Origin: DASVFB01 sp963815965
GTDB taxonomy: Bacteria; Actinomycetota; Thermoleophilia; Gaiellales; Gaiellaceae
DNA: 64,000 nucleotides
Direction: 5' to 3'
Assembly (NCBI GenBank): GCA_963815965.1
Contig: CAWFIT010000008.1
Location: forward strand, 77,686-141,685
The notes under the pieces are model-generated. The model did not search any database, was not told the DNA's origin, and saw only the letters and a list, made by a program, of their open reading frames with translations. The first letter of the stretch is position 1. Every line of letters begins with the position of its first letter. Position numbers and translations under genes: made by a program. Positions 25,393 through 34,847 of the stretch are shown in pieces.

Positions 25393-25985
25393 TACCGCTG
25401 CTCCCGCCACGGATCGCCGTAGTTGTGGTAGCCGTACTGCTCCCAGAAGCCCGGCGCGTCCTCGTTGCGCAGCGTCAGCCCGCGCACCCACTTGGCGCTC
25501 TTCCAGAAGTAGAGGTGCGGCACGAGCAGCCGCGCCGGCCCGCCGTGCTCGGGATCGAGCGGCTCGCCGCCGTAGCCGAACGCGACCCACGCCTTGCCGC
25601 CTGTGACGTCCTCGAGCGGCAGGTTCGTCGTGTAGCCGCCGTCGCAGAACGCGAGAACGTATTCGGCCTCGGTCTCGACGCCGTCGAGCAGCGTGTCGAC
25701 CGACACTCCCTCCCAGTCCGTGTCGAGCTTCGACCATTTCGTGACGCAATGAATGTCCTTCGTGATCTCGTCGCTCGGGAGAGCGCGGAACTCGTCCCAT
25801 GTCCAACTGCGCGGCTTGTCGATCTCTCCGTCGATCGTGAACGTCCACTGGTCGAGCGGCGTGTGCGGTGTCGGCCCGGCCGAGAGGACGGGGAAGTCGT
25901 CGGTGACGTACTGCCCCGGCGGAACGCGGTCCGCCGGGGCGTCCGGCCGCGAGCGGCCGCGGAACCCGCGGGAAATCGGGGTCAT
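25380..25985 (-). CDS. sulfite-oxidase-like molybdopterin oxidoreductase
   Basis: 201 residues of the SUOX/YedY molybdopterin fold. The Mo-binding Cys is in TKDIHCVTKWSKLDTDWEG; other family segments are WTFTIDGEIDKPRSWTWDEF, AFCDGGYTTNLPLEDV, DPEHGGPARLLVPHLYFWKS and a C-terminal FWEQYGYHNYGDPWREQRYW. No signal peptide or Tat motif, so a cytoplasmic enzyme, unlike periplasmic YedY (MsrP). Together with the FAD/NAD(P) protein next to it, it resembles a split molybdenum reductase; sulfite, nitrate or a sulfoxide could be the substrate. Confidence 0.9.
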   Translation of the reverse strand: MTPISRGFRGRSRPDAPADRVPPGQYVTDDFPVLSAGPTPHTPLDQWTFTIDGEIDKPRSWTWDEFRALPSDEITKDIHCVTKWSKLDTDWEGVSVDTLLDGVETEAEYVLAFCDGGYTTNLPLEDVTGGKAWVAFGYGGEPLDPEHGGPARLLVPHLYFWKSAKWVRGLTLRNEDAPGFWEQYGYHNYGDPWREQRYWGD

Positions 25986-25997
25986 CGCGCCATCGTG

Positions 25998-26981
25998 TCA
26001 GACAGCAGCGAGCCCTGCGGCCGTCGCAGGCAGGCCGTCGAAGTCGCCGACCGGATCGAGACGGCCGTCGTCGCGCACCGCGAAGGCGAACACCTTCCGT
26101 GCGTCGGCGTCGAGCGTGTACAGGAAGCGGCCGTCGGAGCTGAGCGCCTCGTCGCGCACCCCCTTCTTGCCCAGCGTCGTCGAGCCGGCAACCGCGTCGA
26201 CGAGCGAGAGCGCGCCGTCCGCGCCGATCGCGTAGCTCGAGATCGAGCCGTCGCCGAAGTTCGTGACGAAGACGTAGCGGCCGTCCTTCGTCACCGCGGC
26301 CCAGCAGACCTCGCTGCGCGTGTTGGCGACGCTCTTACTGATCGGCTGGAGGCCTGCGGCGTAGGACGACGCGGCGGCAGCGCCGACCGTTCCGCCGAAC
26401 GCTTCGGTGACGACCAGCGTGCCGCCGGGCGTGAAGTCGAAGCCGTACGGCGTCGCGCCGGACGACGGCTCGCGCACCGCCTCGCCGCCCGCGACGGGAA
26501 TGGCGTGAAGAGCATCGTTGGCGCGGTCGCTGACGATCAGCGTCTCGCCGTCGGGCGTGAAGCCGATCTGCGCGGGATCCGAGCCGGGGAGCGCCCGCGT
26601 GTCGCCGGTCGCCGTCAAACTTGCGTCATCGAGCGTGAAGCCGGTGACGTTGGGATCGCCACCTGCGTTGAGGACGAAAACGCTCGCGTCGCGCACCGCA
26701 ATGCTCGTCGGCATAGTGCCTCCCGAAGCGGCGCGGTCGAGCAGAGAGAGCCCATCAGCAGCGATCGCGAAGAGTGTGACGTCGTCGCTGCCGGCGTTCA
26801 CGACGAGCAGCCGGTCGCCGCTGACGACGATCGAGCTCTGGGAAGCGAGGTGCGGCTTCCCAGTCCCTCGCCCGTCGGTCGGATACGTCCCAAGCATGCT
26901 CAGCTTGCCGTCGGCGTTACGGCGGAAGGCGACGACCGCGTTCTTCTCCGCGTCGTTGGTCTGCAGATACACAGCGTCCAA
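25998..26981 (-). CDS. lactonase-like seven-bladed beta-propeller protein
   Basis: 327 residues with repeated blade motifs: DRLLVVNAGSDDVTLFAI, ASVFVLNAGGDPNVTGFTL, DGETLIVSDRANDALHAI, GTLVVTEAFGG, DGRYVFVTNFGDGSISSYAI and DGRFLYTLDADARKVFAF. This is the YVTN/6-phosphogluconolactonase (Pgl-like) pattern, but no signal peptide is seen and the catalytic residues of true lactonases cannot be assigned. A role in lactone hydrolysis is possible, not proven. It lies 12 nt upstream of the molybdopterin gene on the same strand and may be co-transcribed. Confidence 0.82.
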   Translation of the reverse strand: MDAVYLQTNDAEKNAVVAFRRNADGKLSMLGTYPTDGRGTGKPHLASQSSIVVSGDRLLVVNAGSDDVTLFAIAADGLSLLDRAASGGTMPTSIAVRDASVFVLNAGGDPNVTGFTLDDASLTATGDTRALPGSDPAQIGFTPDGETLIVSDRANDALHAIPVAGGEAVREPSSGATPYGFDFTPGGTLVVTEAFGGTVGAAAASSYAAGLQPISKSVANTRSEVCWAAVTKDGRYVFVTNFGDGSISSYAIGADGALSLVDAVAGSTTLGKKGVRDEALSSDGRFLYTLDADARKVFAFAVRDDGRLDPVGDFDGLPATAAGLAAV

Positions 26982-27047
26982 GGTGAAGCTCCTTTCGATC
27001 TCTTTGTGCGACCCCGCCCCGAGGAGTCCATCGACGCGGCGATTCCG

Positions 27048-30000
27048 TTACACGGCGTCGGCGGAAGCGGCGGCGCCGAACGCGTCCAACATCGTGCGCG
27101 TCGCTGCCGCGCCCACGAGGTGCCCCTTGCGCTCGTAGAGATCGAGCGCTGTCCGCGCGGCCTCGACGGCTTGCCCGCTCTCGCCCGCCGCTTCGCAGAC
27201 GCGCGCGAGCGCGACGAGCGCCTCGGAGCGCTGGACGACGTAGTCCGTCCGCTCGAGGAGCGTGACAGCGTCCCGTGCCGTCGCGATCGCGCCCGCGAAA
27301 TCGCCACGCAGCGCCGCAATCTGAGCCTCGACCCAATGCGCGGTGCCCAGCGTGGTCGGATCGTCCGTCGACGCGAGAGCGAGTGCGTCGGCCACCGCGT
27401 CCGCGGCCTCCTCGATCTTTCCCTGCGCGAGGAGCGCATCCGCGAGCACTGCTGCGTTCGTGGAGCGAAAGCCGGTCTCTTCGAGGCCGGCGAGGATGGC
27501 ATAGCCCTTGCGCACCTCGCGCTCGGCCGCCGCGGCATCGCCTGCCAGGAGCTCGATCCACGCGCCGTCCTGCGTCTGCACACCTTGCCGCAGCCGCAGG
27601 CCGTATTCCAAGGCGAGCTCCTTGCAGCGGCGGTAGCAATCACGAGCCGAGTCGAAGTTGCCGCGCATCGCCTCCAACACGGCGCGCTTCTGCAACAGAA
27701 ACGACCGCCGGTTCGGATCCACCAGCCGCTCAGCCGCAAGATCCGCGAACGCGATCGCCTCTGCGACCGGCGTCGGGCCGTATGTCCTGGGCCCGATGCC
27801 GCTCATGACGGCAATGAACTCGAGTCGCACGTCGCCGGCGCGCCGCGCCGCCGCGGCGGCGCGCTCATACATCTCCATCGAGAGAGCCGTCTTCCCGAAG
27901 AAGAAGAGCAGCAGTCCTTGCAAGGCGAACGCCTTTGCAAGACCGTCGTCGTCGTCGAACCGAGCGAGCGCGGACGTTACGGAGTCGAGCTCCTCGATCG
28001 CCATTTCGTTGCTGAGCTCCGGGTCTATCAACGCGCGAGCCCGAAGCCATTGGACCCGTGCGAGCGCGGCCACGTGCTCGTCGTCGAGCTCGAGTGCGAG
28101 CCCGAGAGCCTCTTCGGCTGCATCGCGAGCGCGGCGGAGGTCGTCGGCCTCGAACCGAGCCTCGGCGAGCTCGACGAGCAGCCCGGCACGGCGCACGTCT
28201 CGATCGCTGCGCAGTCGACAGGCCCGCGCGAGCAGAGCGGCCGCGGAGCGCGCATCGTCGCGCGCGAGCGCGCCGCGCCCGCCTCCCGCGAGCCGGTCAC
28301 TCGCCCGGACCGCGAGTCCGCGCGCACGCTCGCCGTCGATGCCGAGTTCTTCCAGATAGCGGCACGCCTGCTCGAGGTGGTACCCGACGATCTCGTCGAG
28401 CTCCACGAGGTCGGCACCGCGCTCGTCCAACCAGCGGGCGAAGCGTTCGTGGAGCTCGGCGCGCGTCGCCTTCGGGAGCGCGTCGTACGCGGCGTCGCGA
28501 ATGAGGATGTGCCTGAACCGGAAGGCATCGTCACCGACCAGCTGCGCGCGCTCGGGCCGTACGAGCTCCTTGCGCACCAGTCCGAGGAGCCGTGACGCGA
28601 TCTCCGGATCCTCGGGCGCCAGCGCCTGTACCGCAGAGCGGTGGAACACCTGCCCCTCGACGGCTCCACGCTCGAGCGCGGCCCGCTCTGCGCGGGGTAG
28701 CTGGTCGAGCCGAGCGGAAAGCAGCGCATGGATGCTCGGCGGCACGGTGATGTCGGTATCCGGCGACGTCCCGAGCATCGCGACCATCTCCTCGACGAAG
28801 AGCGGGTTTCCCCCGGCGGCGGTGAGGACGCGCTCGCGCAGACCGGGCTCCACGTCGCCGGCAAGCTCGCCGAGCAGCCGGTCGCTCGCGTCGCGCCCCA
28901 GCGGTTCGAGGAGCACCGTCGCGGCGTGGAGCTTTCCGCCGGCCCAGCCGGGCCGCCGGTCGAGCAACTCCGGCCGGGCCATGCACAGAAGCAGGATCGA
29001 AGCGTCGCGCGACCAATCGGCGACGTGCTCCACGAGGTCGAGGAACGCGTCCTCCGCCCAGTGCAGGTCGTCCCACATGACGACGAGCGGCCGTTCTCGC
29101 GCCGCCTCCTCGAACAGGCGGCGGACTGCGAACGCGATCTCCTCCTTCGACGCGACTCCCTCGGCACCGAGAAGCACCGCGAGCGGGCCGGCGACTCGCG
29201 CGTCGAGCTCCCGTTCGTCCGGCCGCAGCTGCTTGACCGCTTCGACGACCGGCCAGTAGGTGATCCCTTCTCCGTACGAAAGGCACCGGCCGCGCACCAC
29301 CGTCGCGTCGACGGCGCGCAGGGACTCCGCGACGAGCCGCGACTTTCCGACGCCCGCGACGCCGAGCAGCGTGAAGAGCTGGCAGGCGCGCTCGGAGGCC
29401 GCGACGTCGAACGCCTCGCGGAGAAGGCGCTGTTCACGCTCGCGCCCGACGAAGGGCGCATCGAAGCTGCGCCGCGTCTCGTCGACCGCGCGAACCGCGA
29501 CGAGACGAAACGCGTCGACGGGCTCAGACTTGCCTTTCAGCGCGAGCGGCTCGACCGGCTCCACCTCGATCGCGGCGCGCGCGAGTTGCACCGTTTGCGC
29601 GCCGACGTACACCTCGTTCGGCGGCGCGGCCTGCTCGAGCCGTGCGGCGACGTTCACCGCGTCGCCGGTGACCAGCCGCTCGGTCGTCCCCGAGACGACC
29701 TCGCCGGTGTTGACGCCGATGCGCGCCTGCACGCCGAGCGACGGGAGCGCGTCGCGCATGTCGGCCGCGGCGCGGAGGGCGCGCAGCGCATCGTCCTCGT
29801 GCAGTACCGGCACGCCGAACACCGCCATCACGGCGTCGCCGACGAACTTCTCGACGGTGCCGCCGTGCGACTCGACGATTTCCTTCATCCGCTCGAAGTA
29901 ACGCGCGAGCAGCGCGCGCAGCGATTCGGGATCGGTGGACTCGCCGAGCGCCGTCGAGCCGGTGATGTCGCAGAAGACGATCGTCACGGTCTTCCGCGCC

Positions 30001-30095
30001 GCGCCTGCAGGCGCGGGCGCCGCGAGCGGCGCACCGCACTCGAGACAGAACTTCGCGCGCTCCGGATTCGTCGCGCCGCAGCGTTCGCAGATCAC
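27048..30095 (-). CDS. zinc ribbon–class III cyclase–AAA ATPase–TPR signalling protein
   Basis: An intact 1015-residue multidomain protein. Residues 3-22: zinc ribbon CERCGATNPERAKFCLECG. About 35-190: class III nucleotide cyclase with both metal Asp (TIVFCDITGSTALGES and EKFVGDAVMAVFG) and SGTTERLVTGDAVNVAARL, so probably active. About 215-500: AAA/STAND ATPase, Walker A LLGVAGVGKSRLVAES, Walker B PLVVMWDDLHWAEDAFLD. The C-terminal 450 residues are helical TPR-like repeats. Start GTG 30095. It is one of three such proteins in the window but differs from the other two in the zinc ribbon and ATPase type. Likely a cytoplasmic regulator making cAMP/cGMP in response to an unknown signal. Confidence 0.92.
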   Translation of the reverse strand: MICERCGATNPERAKFCLECGAPLAAPAPAGAARKTVTIVFCDITGSTALGESTDPESLRALLARYFERMKEIVESHGGTVEKFVGDAVMAVFGVPVLHEDDALRALRAAADMRDALPSLGVQARIGVNTGEVVSGTTERLVTGDAVNVAARLEQAAPPNEVYVGAQTVQLARAAIEVEPVEPLALKGKSEPVDAFRLVAVRAVDETRRSFDAPFVGREREQRLLREAFDVAASERACQLFTLLGVAGVGKSRLVAESLRAVDATVVRGRCLSYGEGITYWPVVEAVKQLRPDERELDARVAGPLAVLLGAEGVASKEEIAFAVRRLFEEAARERPLVVMWDDLHWAEDAFLDLVEHVADWSRDASILLLCMARPELLDRRPGWAGGKLHAATVLLEPLGRDASDRLLGELAGDVEPGLRERVLTAAGGNPLFVEEMVAMLGTSPDTDITVPPSIHALLSARLDQLPRAERAALERGAVEGQVFHRSAVQALAPEDPEIASRLLGLVRKELVRPERAQLVGDDAFRFRHILIRDAAYDALPKATRAELHERFARWLDERGADLVELDEIVGYHLEQACRYLEELGIDGERARGLAVRASDRLAGGGRGALARDDARSAAALLARACRLRSDRDVRRAGLLVELAEARFEADDLRRARDAAEEALGLALELDDEHVAALARVQWLRARALIDPELSNEMAIEELDSVTSALARFDDDDGLAKAFALQGLLLFFFGKTALSMEMYERAAAAARRAGDVRLEFIAVMSGIGPRTYGPTPVAEAIAFADLAAERLVDPNRRSFLLQKRAVLEAMRGNFDSARDCYRRCKELALEYGLRLRQGVQTQDGAWIELLAGDAAAAEREVRKGYAILAGLEETGFRSTNAAVLADALLAQGKIEEAADAVADALALASTDDPTTLGTAHWVEAQIAALRGDFAGAIATARDAVTLLERTDYVVQRSEALVALARVCEAAGESGQAVEAARTALDLYERKGHLVGAAATRTMLDAFGAAASADAV

Positions 30096-30133
30096 CGATC
30101 GAGTCTACGCCGGGTGCGGCGGGCATCCCCCTG

Positions 30134-30152
30134 CCCCCCCCCCCTCCCCCCC
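30134..30152. repeat. poly-C tract (11 C, T, 7 C)
   Basis: An 11-base C run (30134-30144), one T, then 7 C, lying between the GTG start of the cyclase gene and the broken methyltransferase gene. Long homopolymers are rare elsewhere in the window. It marks the left border of the indel-rich stretch and is a likely place for slippage or assembly error. Confidence 0.8.
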
Positions 30153-30196
30153 TTCTCCTCATCAGACTTCGCGCTGATGGCCCTCCGCGGGAACTA

Positions 30197-30799
30197 CTGA
30201 CTGACCTCGACCTCGTCGAGGCGCGCCTGGACTCGGCGTGGCGTTGTCGGTCTTGCGCCCGCGCCAGGCGGAGGCGCTGCTCGACGAGGACGCCTTCGAG
30301 AACGAGGAGTTCCTCCCGTACTGGGCCGAGCTTGGAGGAGCGGGGACGTGCTCGCGCGAGACGTCGCCCGTGAGGTCGTGGGCCGGCGGGTCCTCGAGCT
30401 CGGTTGCGGCCTCGCGTTCCGTCGCTCGCCGCGGCGCCTGCGGCGCGGAGGTGCTCGCAACGGACTGGTCGCCGACGGCGATCGCCCTCGCTCGAGGAGA
30501 ACGCGCGCCGCAACGGACTGCGGCTGGAGACCGCGATCGTCTCATGGGCGAGCCGACGCGTTGTCGAGCGCGCGCCGTGGGTATCTCGTCCTCGCCGCAG
30601 ACGTCCTCTACGAGCGGCGGAACGTCGACGAGTTGCTCGAGCTCCTGCCGAAGCTCGGCCCGCACGTCCTCCTCGCGGACCCCGGCCGACCTCATGCCAA
30701 GGAGTTCTGGACAAGGGCGGCCGGGGCCTGGCGGATCGAGGCGCAGGGTCAGGTGTCCAACTCCGCTTGCACGTCAGACGCGCCGAAACTAATCTTTAG
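30197..30799 (+). pseudogene. SAM-dependent methyltransferase, frameshifted
   Basis: A class I methyltransferase of about 200 residues once several small indels are allowed. Pieces in order: DLDLVEARLDSAW, then LRPRQAEALLDEDAFENEEF LPYWAEL, VVGRRVLELGCGL (SAM motif I), GAEVLATDWSPTAIAL, ENARRNGLRLETAIVSWA, YLVLAADVLYERRNVDELLE, LLADPGRPHAKEFW and a tail ending TAG 30797-30799. The order resembles small nicotinamide/lysine-methyltransferase-like proteins. At least six shifts are needed in 600 nt. CTG 30197 is the apparent start, possibly a damaged GTG. Substrate unknown. Confidence 0.65.
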
Positions 30800-30801
30800 A
30801 C

Positions 30802-31806
30802 GTGCCTAAATCGAGCGTGACGCGTCGGCAGCTGCTGCTGACGGCCGCGCCGGTGGTCGTCGCGGCGCCATTGGCGAAGTTCGCGCTGGGCGAGGCGACA
30901 GCCGCGTCGCCGCCGGGACACAACGGCATGGCGATGGACGGGATGACGCATGCGGCGATGATGGGCCACGAGGTCCCGGCCCCCGGTCGCCCGGGTGATC
31001 TCGACGCGCTTCTCTACCCGCCGCAGCCGCTGCCGCATCAGCCGGGCCGCGTGCGCGAGTACGCGGTCGCCGCCGTCGACCGCGAGATCGAGGTCGCCGA
31101 AGGGCGTGTTCTTCTCGGCCTGGACGTACAACGGCACGGTGCCGGGGCCGGTGATCCGCGCGACCGAGGGCGACCTGCTGCGGGTCCGGTTCACCAACGG
31201 CGGCTCGCACCCGCACACGATCCACTTCCACGGCATCCACCCGGCGAACATGGACGGCGTCTTCGAGATCGTCGAGCCGGGCGGCAGCTTCACCTACGAG
31301 TTCCCGGCGCGCCCGTACGGGATGCACGCTCTACCACTGCCACTCGACGCCGCTGAAGAAGCACATCGCACAAGGGGCTCTACGGCGCCTTCATCATCGA
31401 CCCGCCCGAGCCGCGGCCGCCGGCGCAGGAGCTCGTGATGGTGCTGAACGGCTTCGACACCGACGGCGACGGCGAGAACAACTTCTACGCGCGTCAACGG
31501 GCCGCGCCTTCTACTACGCGAAGTACCCGATCAGGGTGCAGCCGCTCGCAGACGGTGCGGATCTACCTCGCCAACCTGACCGAGTTCGACCTGATCAACT
31601 CGTTCCACCTCCACGGGGACTTCTTCCGCTACTACCCGACCGGCTCGACCGATCACTTCGAGTACACGGACACCGTCATGCTCTGCCAGGGCCAGCGCGG
31701 GATCATCGAGATCGACTTCGCGCACACGGGCAGATTCATGTTCCACGCCCACCAGTCGGAGTTCACCGAGCTCGGCTGGATGGGCTTCTTCGAGGTGGCC
31801 GACTGA
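30802..31806 (+). pseudogene. Tat-exported multicopper oxidase, frameshifted
   Basis: GTG 30802 opens a twin-arginine signal (SSVTRRQLLLTAAPVVVAA), then a His/Met-rich stretch (GHNGMAMDGMTHAAMMGHE). Copper-site motifs follow in shifting frames: SHPHTIHFHGIHP (~31210), YHCHSTPLKKHI (~31335), NSFHLHGDFFRYYPTG (~31600) and RFMFHAHQSEFTELGWMGFF (~31730). These supply the type 1 and trinuclear His ligands of a two-domain-sized oxidase (about 335 residues). Shifts near 31100, 31325, 31370 and 31495-31540 break it. It is followed immediately by a ZIP transporter and a DtxR regulator, so an exported metal oxidase (Fe, Mn or Cu) linked to metal uptake is likely. Confidence 0.75.
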
Positions 31807-33047
31807 GTGGACGCCGACCGTCGGACGCCGGACCGGCGCCGCGGCCGACTCGGGCGCTGGCGCCTCTGGGCGCTCGTTCCGATCCTCCTCCTCGTCGGGA
31901 TCGTGTCGGTCTTCGCCTCGACCGGCTCCTCGATCCTCGACCTCGTCGGGCGACGCGCCTCCGCCGCCGCGACGAGTTCGACATCCGCCGGGTCGAGTTC
32001 AAGCCCGGGCGAGATCACGATCCACGTGACGCAATCCGCAGCAGGACGAAGCTGACGATCGCGACTGTGACCGTCGACGACGCGATCGTGCCGTTACGCG
32101 CTCGACGGGCCCGACGACGCTCGGTCGGCTCCGCTCGAGCACGATCGTGGTCCCGTTCCAATGGGTCGAGGACGACCCGTACACGGTCGGCGTGACGAGC
32201 TCGAGCGGGATCGAGACGATGATCGAGGTGCCCGGCCGCGGTCGAGACGCGGGGCGCATCGCCGCGCGGATTCCTCGGCTACGCACTGATCGGGCTGCTC
32301 GTCGGGATCGTCCCTGTCACGCTCGGCCTCGCCTGGCTGCCCGTCGCTCAGCCGCGCCGACGCCAAGTGGCTCGCAGCCTTCATGGCGCTGACGGCCGGG
32401 CTTGCTCACCTTCCTCGCCCTCGACGCGCTCGGCCGAGGCGCTCGAGCTCCAGGCGGCACTGCCCGAGCGCGCTTGCAGGGCCCCGGGCTGATCCTGCTC
32501 GGCGTCGCGGCCAGCTACCTCGGGCTCGACGTTCGTCGCGCCACGCGCTCTCCGGCGCAGAGCCCAGGCGCGAAGCACGGAGCGCTCCGCTCGAGGGCGT
32601 CGCCCTCGCGACGCTCGTCGCCGATCGGGATCGGGCTCCACAACCTCGGCGAAGGGCTGGCGATCGGCTCGTCGATCGCGCTCGGCGAGCTCGCGCTCGG
32701 GACGTTCCTGATCATCGGCTTCATGGTGCACAACATCACCGAGGGGCTCGGTATCGCGGCCCGATCGCGAGCGGCGCGCGAGTCAGTCTCGCCGCGACTC
32801 GGCGCGCTGGCGCTCATCGCCGGAGCGCCGGCGATCGTCGGCGCCTGGATCGGCGGCTTCATCACGAACGACCTCGCTCGGCGTGCTCTTCTTCGCGATC
32901 GCCGTCGGGCGGCGCTTCAGGTCGTGGTCGAGGTCGGCCGCTACGTCGCCCGCCGCGCCCCAGGCGGGCTGCCGCTCCGGCTACGTCGTCGGCGGCTACC
33001 TCGCCGGGATCGTCATCATGTACGCAACCGGGCTCCTGGTCGGATGA
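31807..33047 (+). pseudogene. ZIP-family metal transporter with N-terminal cupredoxin-like domain, frameshifted
   Basis: GTG 31807 follows the oxidase stop directly. One N-terminal helix (LWALVPILLLVGIVSVFAS) leads to a cupredoxin-like segment (EITIHV, ATVTVDDAIVP, IVVPFQWVEDDPYTVGVT), then a ZIP permease: GFLGYALIGLLVGIVPVTLG, LAAFMALTAGLLTFLALDAL, the metal motif IGLHNLGEGLAIGSSIALGE and the second FMVHNITEGLGIAAPI, ending LAGIVIMYATGLLVG and TGA 33045-33047. Many single-base shifts (near 32000, 32100, 32270, 32400, 32520, 32600, 32880 and others) interrupt it. The residues themselves are well conserved, suggesting a functional gene miscalled by indels. Probable Zn/Mn/Fe uptake or efflux. 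Confidence 0.75.
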
Positions 33048-33050
33048 GCG

Positions 33051-33745
33051 ATGACGAAACGGGCGGAAGCATGGCGGCGACGTCTCAGCGAGGCGGTCCA
33101 GGACTACCTCGCGCGAGATCTACAAGCTCGAGCGCGAGGCGGGCGCGGCGTGCAAGACCTCGACGCTCGCCACGGCAGATGGGCGTTGCCGCCCCGTCCG
33201 CGACCGGCGATGGTGAAGAAACTCGCCGCGCTCGGTCTCGTCGACCATCAGCCCTACCGCGGCGTCCGCCTCACCGAGAGCCGGCGAGCGGATTGCCCTC
33301 GAGGTGATCCGCCACCACCGGCTGCTCGAGCTGTACCTCGCCGAGACGCTCGAGCTCGGCCTCGACGCCGTCCACGCACGAGGCAGACCGCCTCGAGCAC
33401 GCGCTGTCCGAGGAGCTCGAGGCGCGCATCGACGAGGCGCTCGGCTGCCCGACCCAGGACCCGCACGGCGACCCGATCCCCGACATGCAGGCTCAGGATC
33501 GTCCCACTCGGCTACACGACCGCTGACCGCAGCTCGAGCCGGGCCAGCAGGCGACCGTGCGAGCAGATCCCCGATCGCGACGGCGGAGCTCCTGCGCTAC
33601 CTGGCGACGCTCGGGCTCGTCCCCGGGCAGGACGTCGAGCTGCTCGCAGGCGGCGCCGTTCGGCGGGCCGCTCACGATCCGCACGGGCGGCGGCGAGATC
33701 GCGATCTCACGCGAGCTCGCCGCCCAAATCCGCGTCTCGGCCTAG
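33051..33745 (+). pseudogene. DtxR/MntR-family metal-dependent repressor, frameshifted
   Basis: ATG 33051 begins MTKRAEAWR, then SEAVQDYL; shifted pieces continue with a winged helix (MGVAAPSATAMVKKLAALGLV read across a shift, DHQPYRGVRLTESG), the dimer/metal domain (EVIRHHRLLELYLAETLELG, LSEELEARIDEALGCPTQDP HGDPIP) and a C-terminal FeoA/SH3-like domain (LGLVPGQDVELLAG, GPLTIRTGGGEIAISRELAA). The HHRLLE and CPTQDPHGDPIP motifs are diagnostic of DtxR/MntR. It would control the adjacent ZIP transporter and oxidase according to Fe2+ or Mn2+. Its last 39 nt overlap the convergent GAPDH gene. Several shifts in 700 nt. Confidence 0.75.
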
Positions 33746-34762
33746 CCGAGACACGGGCGCCAGCACGCGCTGAGCGAGCTCGACGAGCCTGTTCGAGTAA
33801 CCCCACTCGTTGTCGTACCACGCGACGACCTTGACCTGCGTGCCGCCGACGACGGTCGTGAGAGGTGCGTCGAAGATCGCCGAGTACGTCGACTTGACGA
33901 TGTCCGACGAGACGAGCGGCTCCTCGCTGTAGCGAAGGATCCCTGCGAACTCGCCGACGTCGGCACGTGCGCGGAAGAGGTCGTTCACCTCCGCGACGCT
34001 CGTCTCGCGCTTCATCTCGACCGTCAGGTCGATGAGCGACCCGGTCGGCACCGGGACTCGCACGGCGAAGCCCTGGAGCTTTCCCTCCAGTTCGGGAATC
34101 ACGAGGCCGATCGCCTTCGCAGCTCCGGTCGACGTCGGCACGAGGTTCGCCGCAGCCGCGCGGGCGCGGCGCAGATCCTTGTGCGGCGCGTCGGCAAGAC
34201 GCTGGTCGCTCGTGTACGCGTGCACGGTCGTCATCACACCGTGGCGGATGCCGATCGCGTCGTGCAGCACCTTCGCGACAGGCGCGAGACAGTTCGTCGT
34301 GCACGAGGCGTTGGAGATCACCTGGTGCCGTTCCTCGTCGTACGCCGTGTCGAAGTTGACGCCGAGCGCCACCGTGACGTCCGGCTCCTTCGCGGGTGCC
34401 GAGACGATCACCTTGCGTGCGCCTGCCTCGAGGTGCTTCAGCGCGTCGGCACGCTTCCGGAACAAGCCGGTCGACTCGATGACCACTTCGGCGCCGAGGG
34501 CACCCCACGGCAGAGCGGCCGGATCTGCCTCGGCGAACACCGGGATCTCGATGCCGTCGACCACGAGGGCGTCGCCCACACGCTCGACACTTCCCGGGAA
34601 AGGCCCGTACACCGTGTCGTGCCGCAACAGGTGGACGAGCGTGTCGAGGCCCATCAAGTCGTTGAGCCCAACCCACTCGATGTCTAGCCCACGCTCGTGG
34701 GCGGCACGGAAGGCCGCGCGGCCCGTCCTCCCGAGGCCGTTGATTCCAACCCGGACCGCCAT
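33707..34762 (-). CDS. gap: glyceraldehyde-3-phosphate dehydrogenase
   Basis: Phosphorylating NAD-dependent GAPDH of glycolysis. 351 residues. Seen: Rossmann start VRVGINGLGRTGRAAFRAA, the acidic residue in VGLNDLMG favouring NAD, catalytic Cys154 in SNASCTTNCLAPVAKVL, the His in TTVHAYTSDQ near 181, and the C-terminal VAWYDNEWGYSNRLVEL. A strong AAGGAGGAG site precedes ATG 34762. No pgk or tpi genes follow, so it is monocistronic here. The C-terminal 13 codons overlap the DtxR gene on the other strand. Confidence 0.97.
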   Translation of the reverse strand: MAVRVGINGLGRTGRAAFRAAHERGLDIEWVGLNDLMGLDTLVHLLRHDTVYGPFPGSVERVGDALVVDGIEIPVFAEADPAALPWGALGAEVVIESTGLFRKRADALKHLEAGARKVIVSAPAKEPDVTVALGVNFDTAYDEERHQVISNASCTTNCLAPVAKVLHDAIGIRHGVMTTVHAYTSDQRLADAPHKDLRRARAAAANLVPTSTGAAKAIGLVIPELEGKLQGFAVRVPVPTGSLIDLTVEMKRETSVAEVNDLFRARADVGEFAGILRYSEEPLVSSDIVKSTYSAIFDAPLTTVVGGTQVKVVAWYDNEWGYSNRLVELAQRVLAPVSRLGRDADLGGELA

Positions 34763-34847
34763 GACTCCTCCTTCGTCGATTACTCACGACGCTAGAAGCG
34801 CTCGCACCGAGCGGCATCGGCGCAAACACGGATCGCTGTGCGCGTGA

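Noticed and set aside
25425..28595. Plus-strand open frame of over 1000 codons
   Set aside because: It is antisense to the molybdopterin, propeller and cyclase genes, is very rich in Arg/Ala/Val with no motif, and results from GC-biased third positions leaving few stops.
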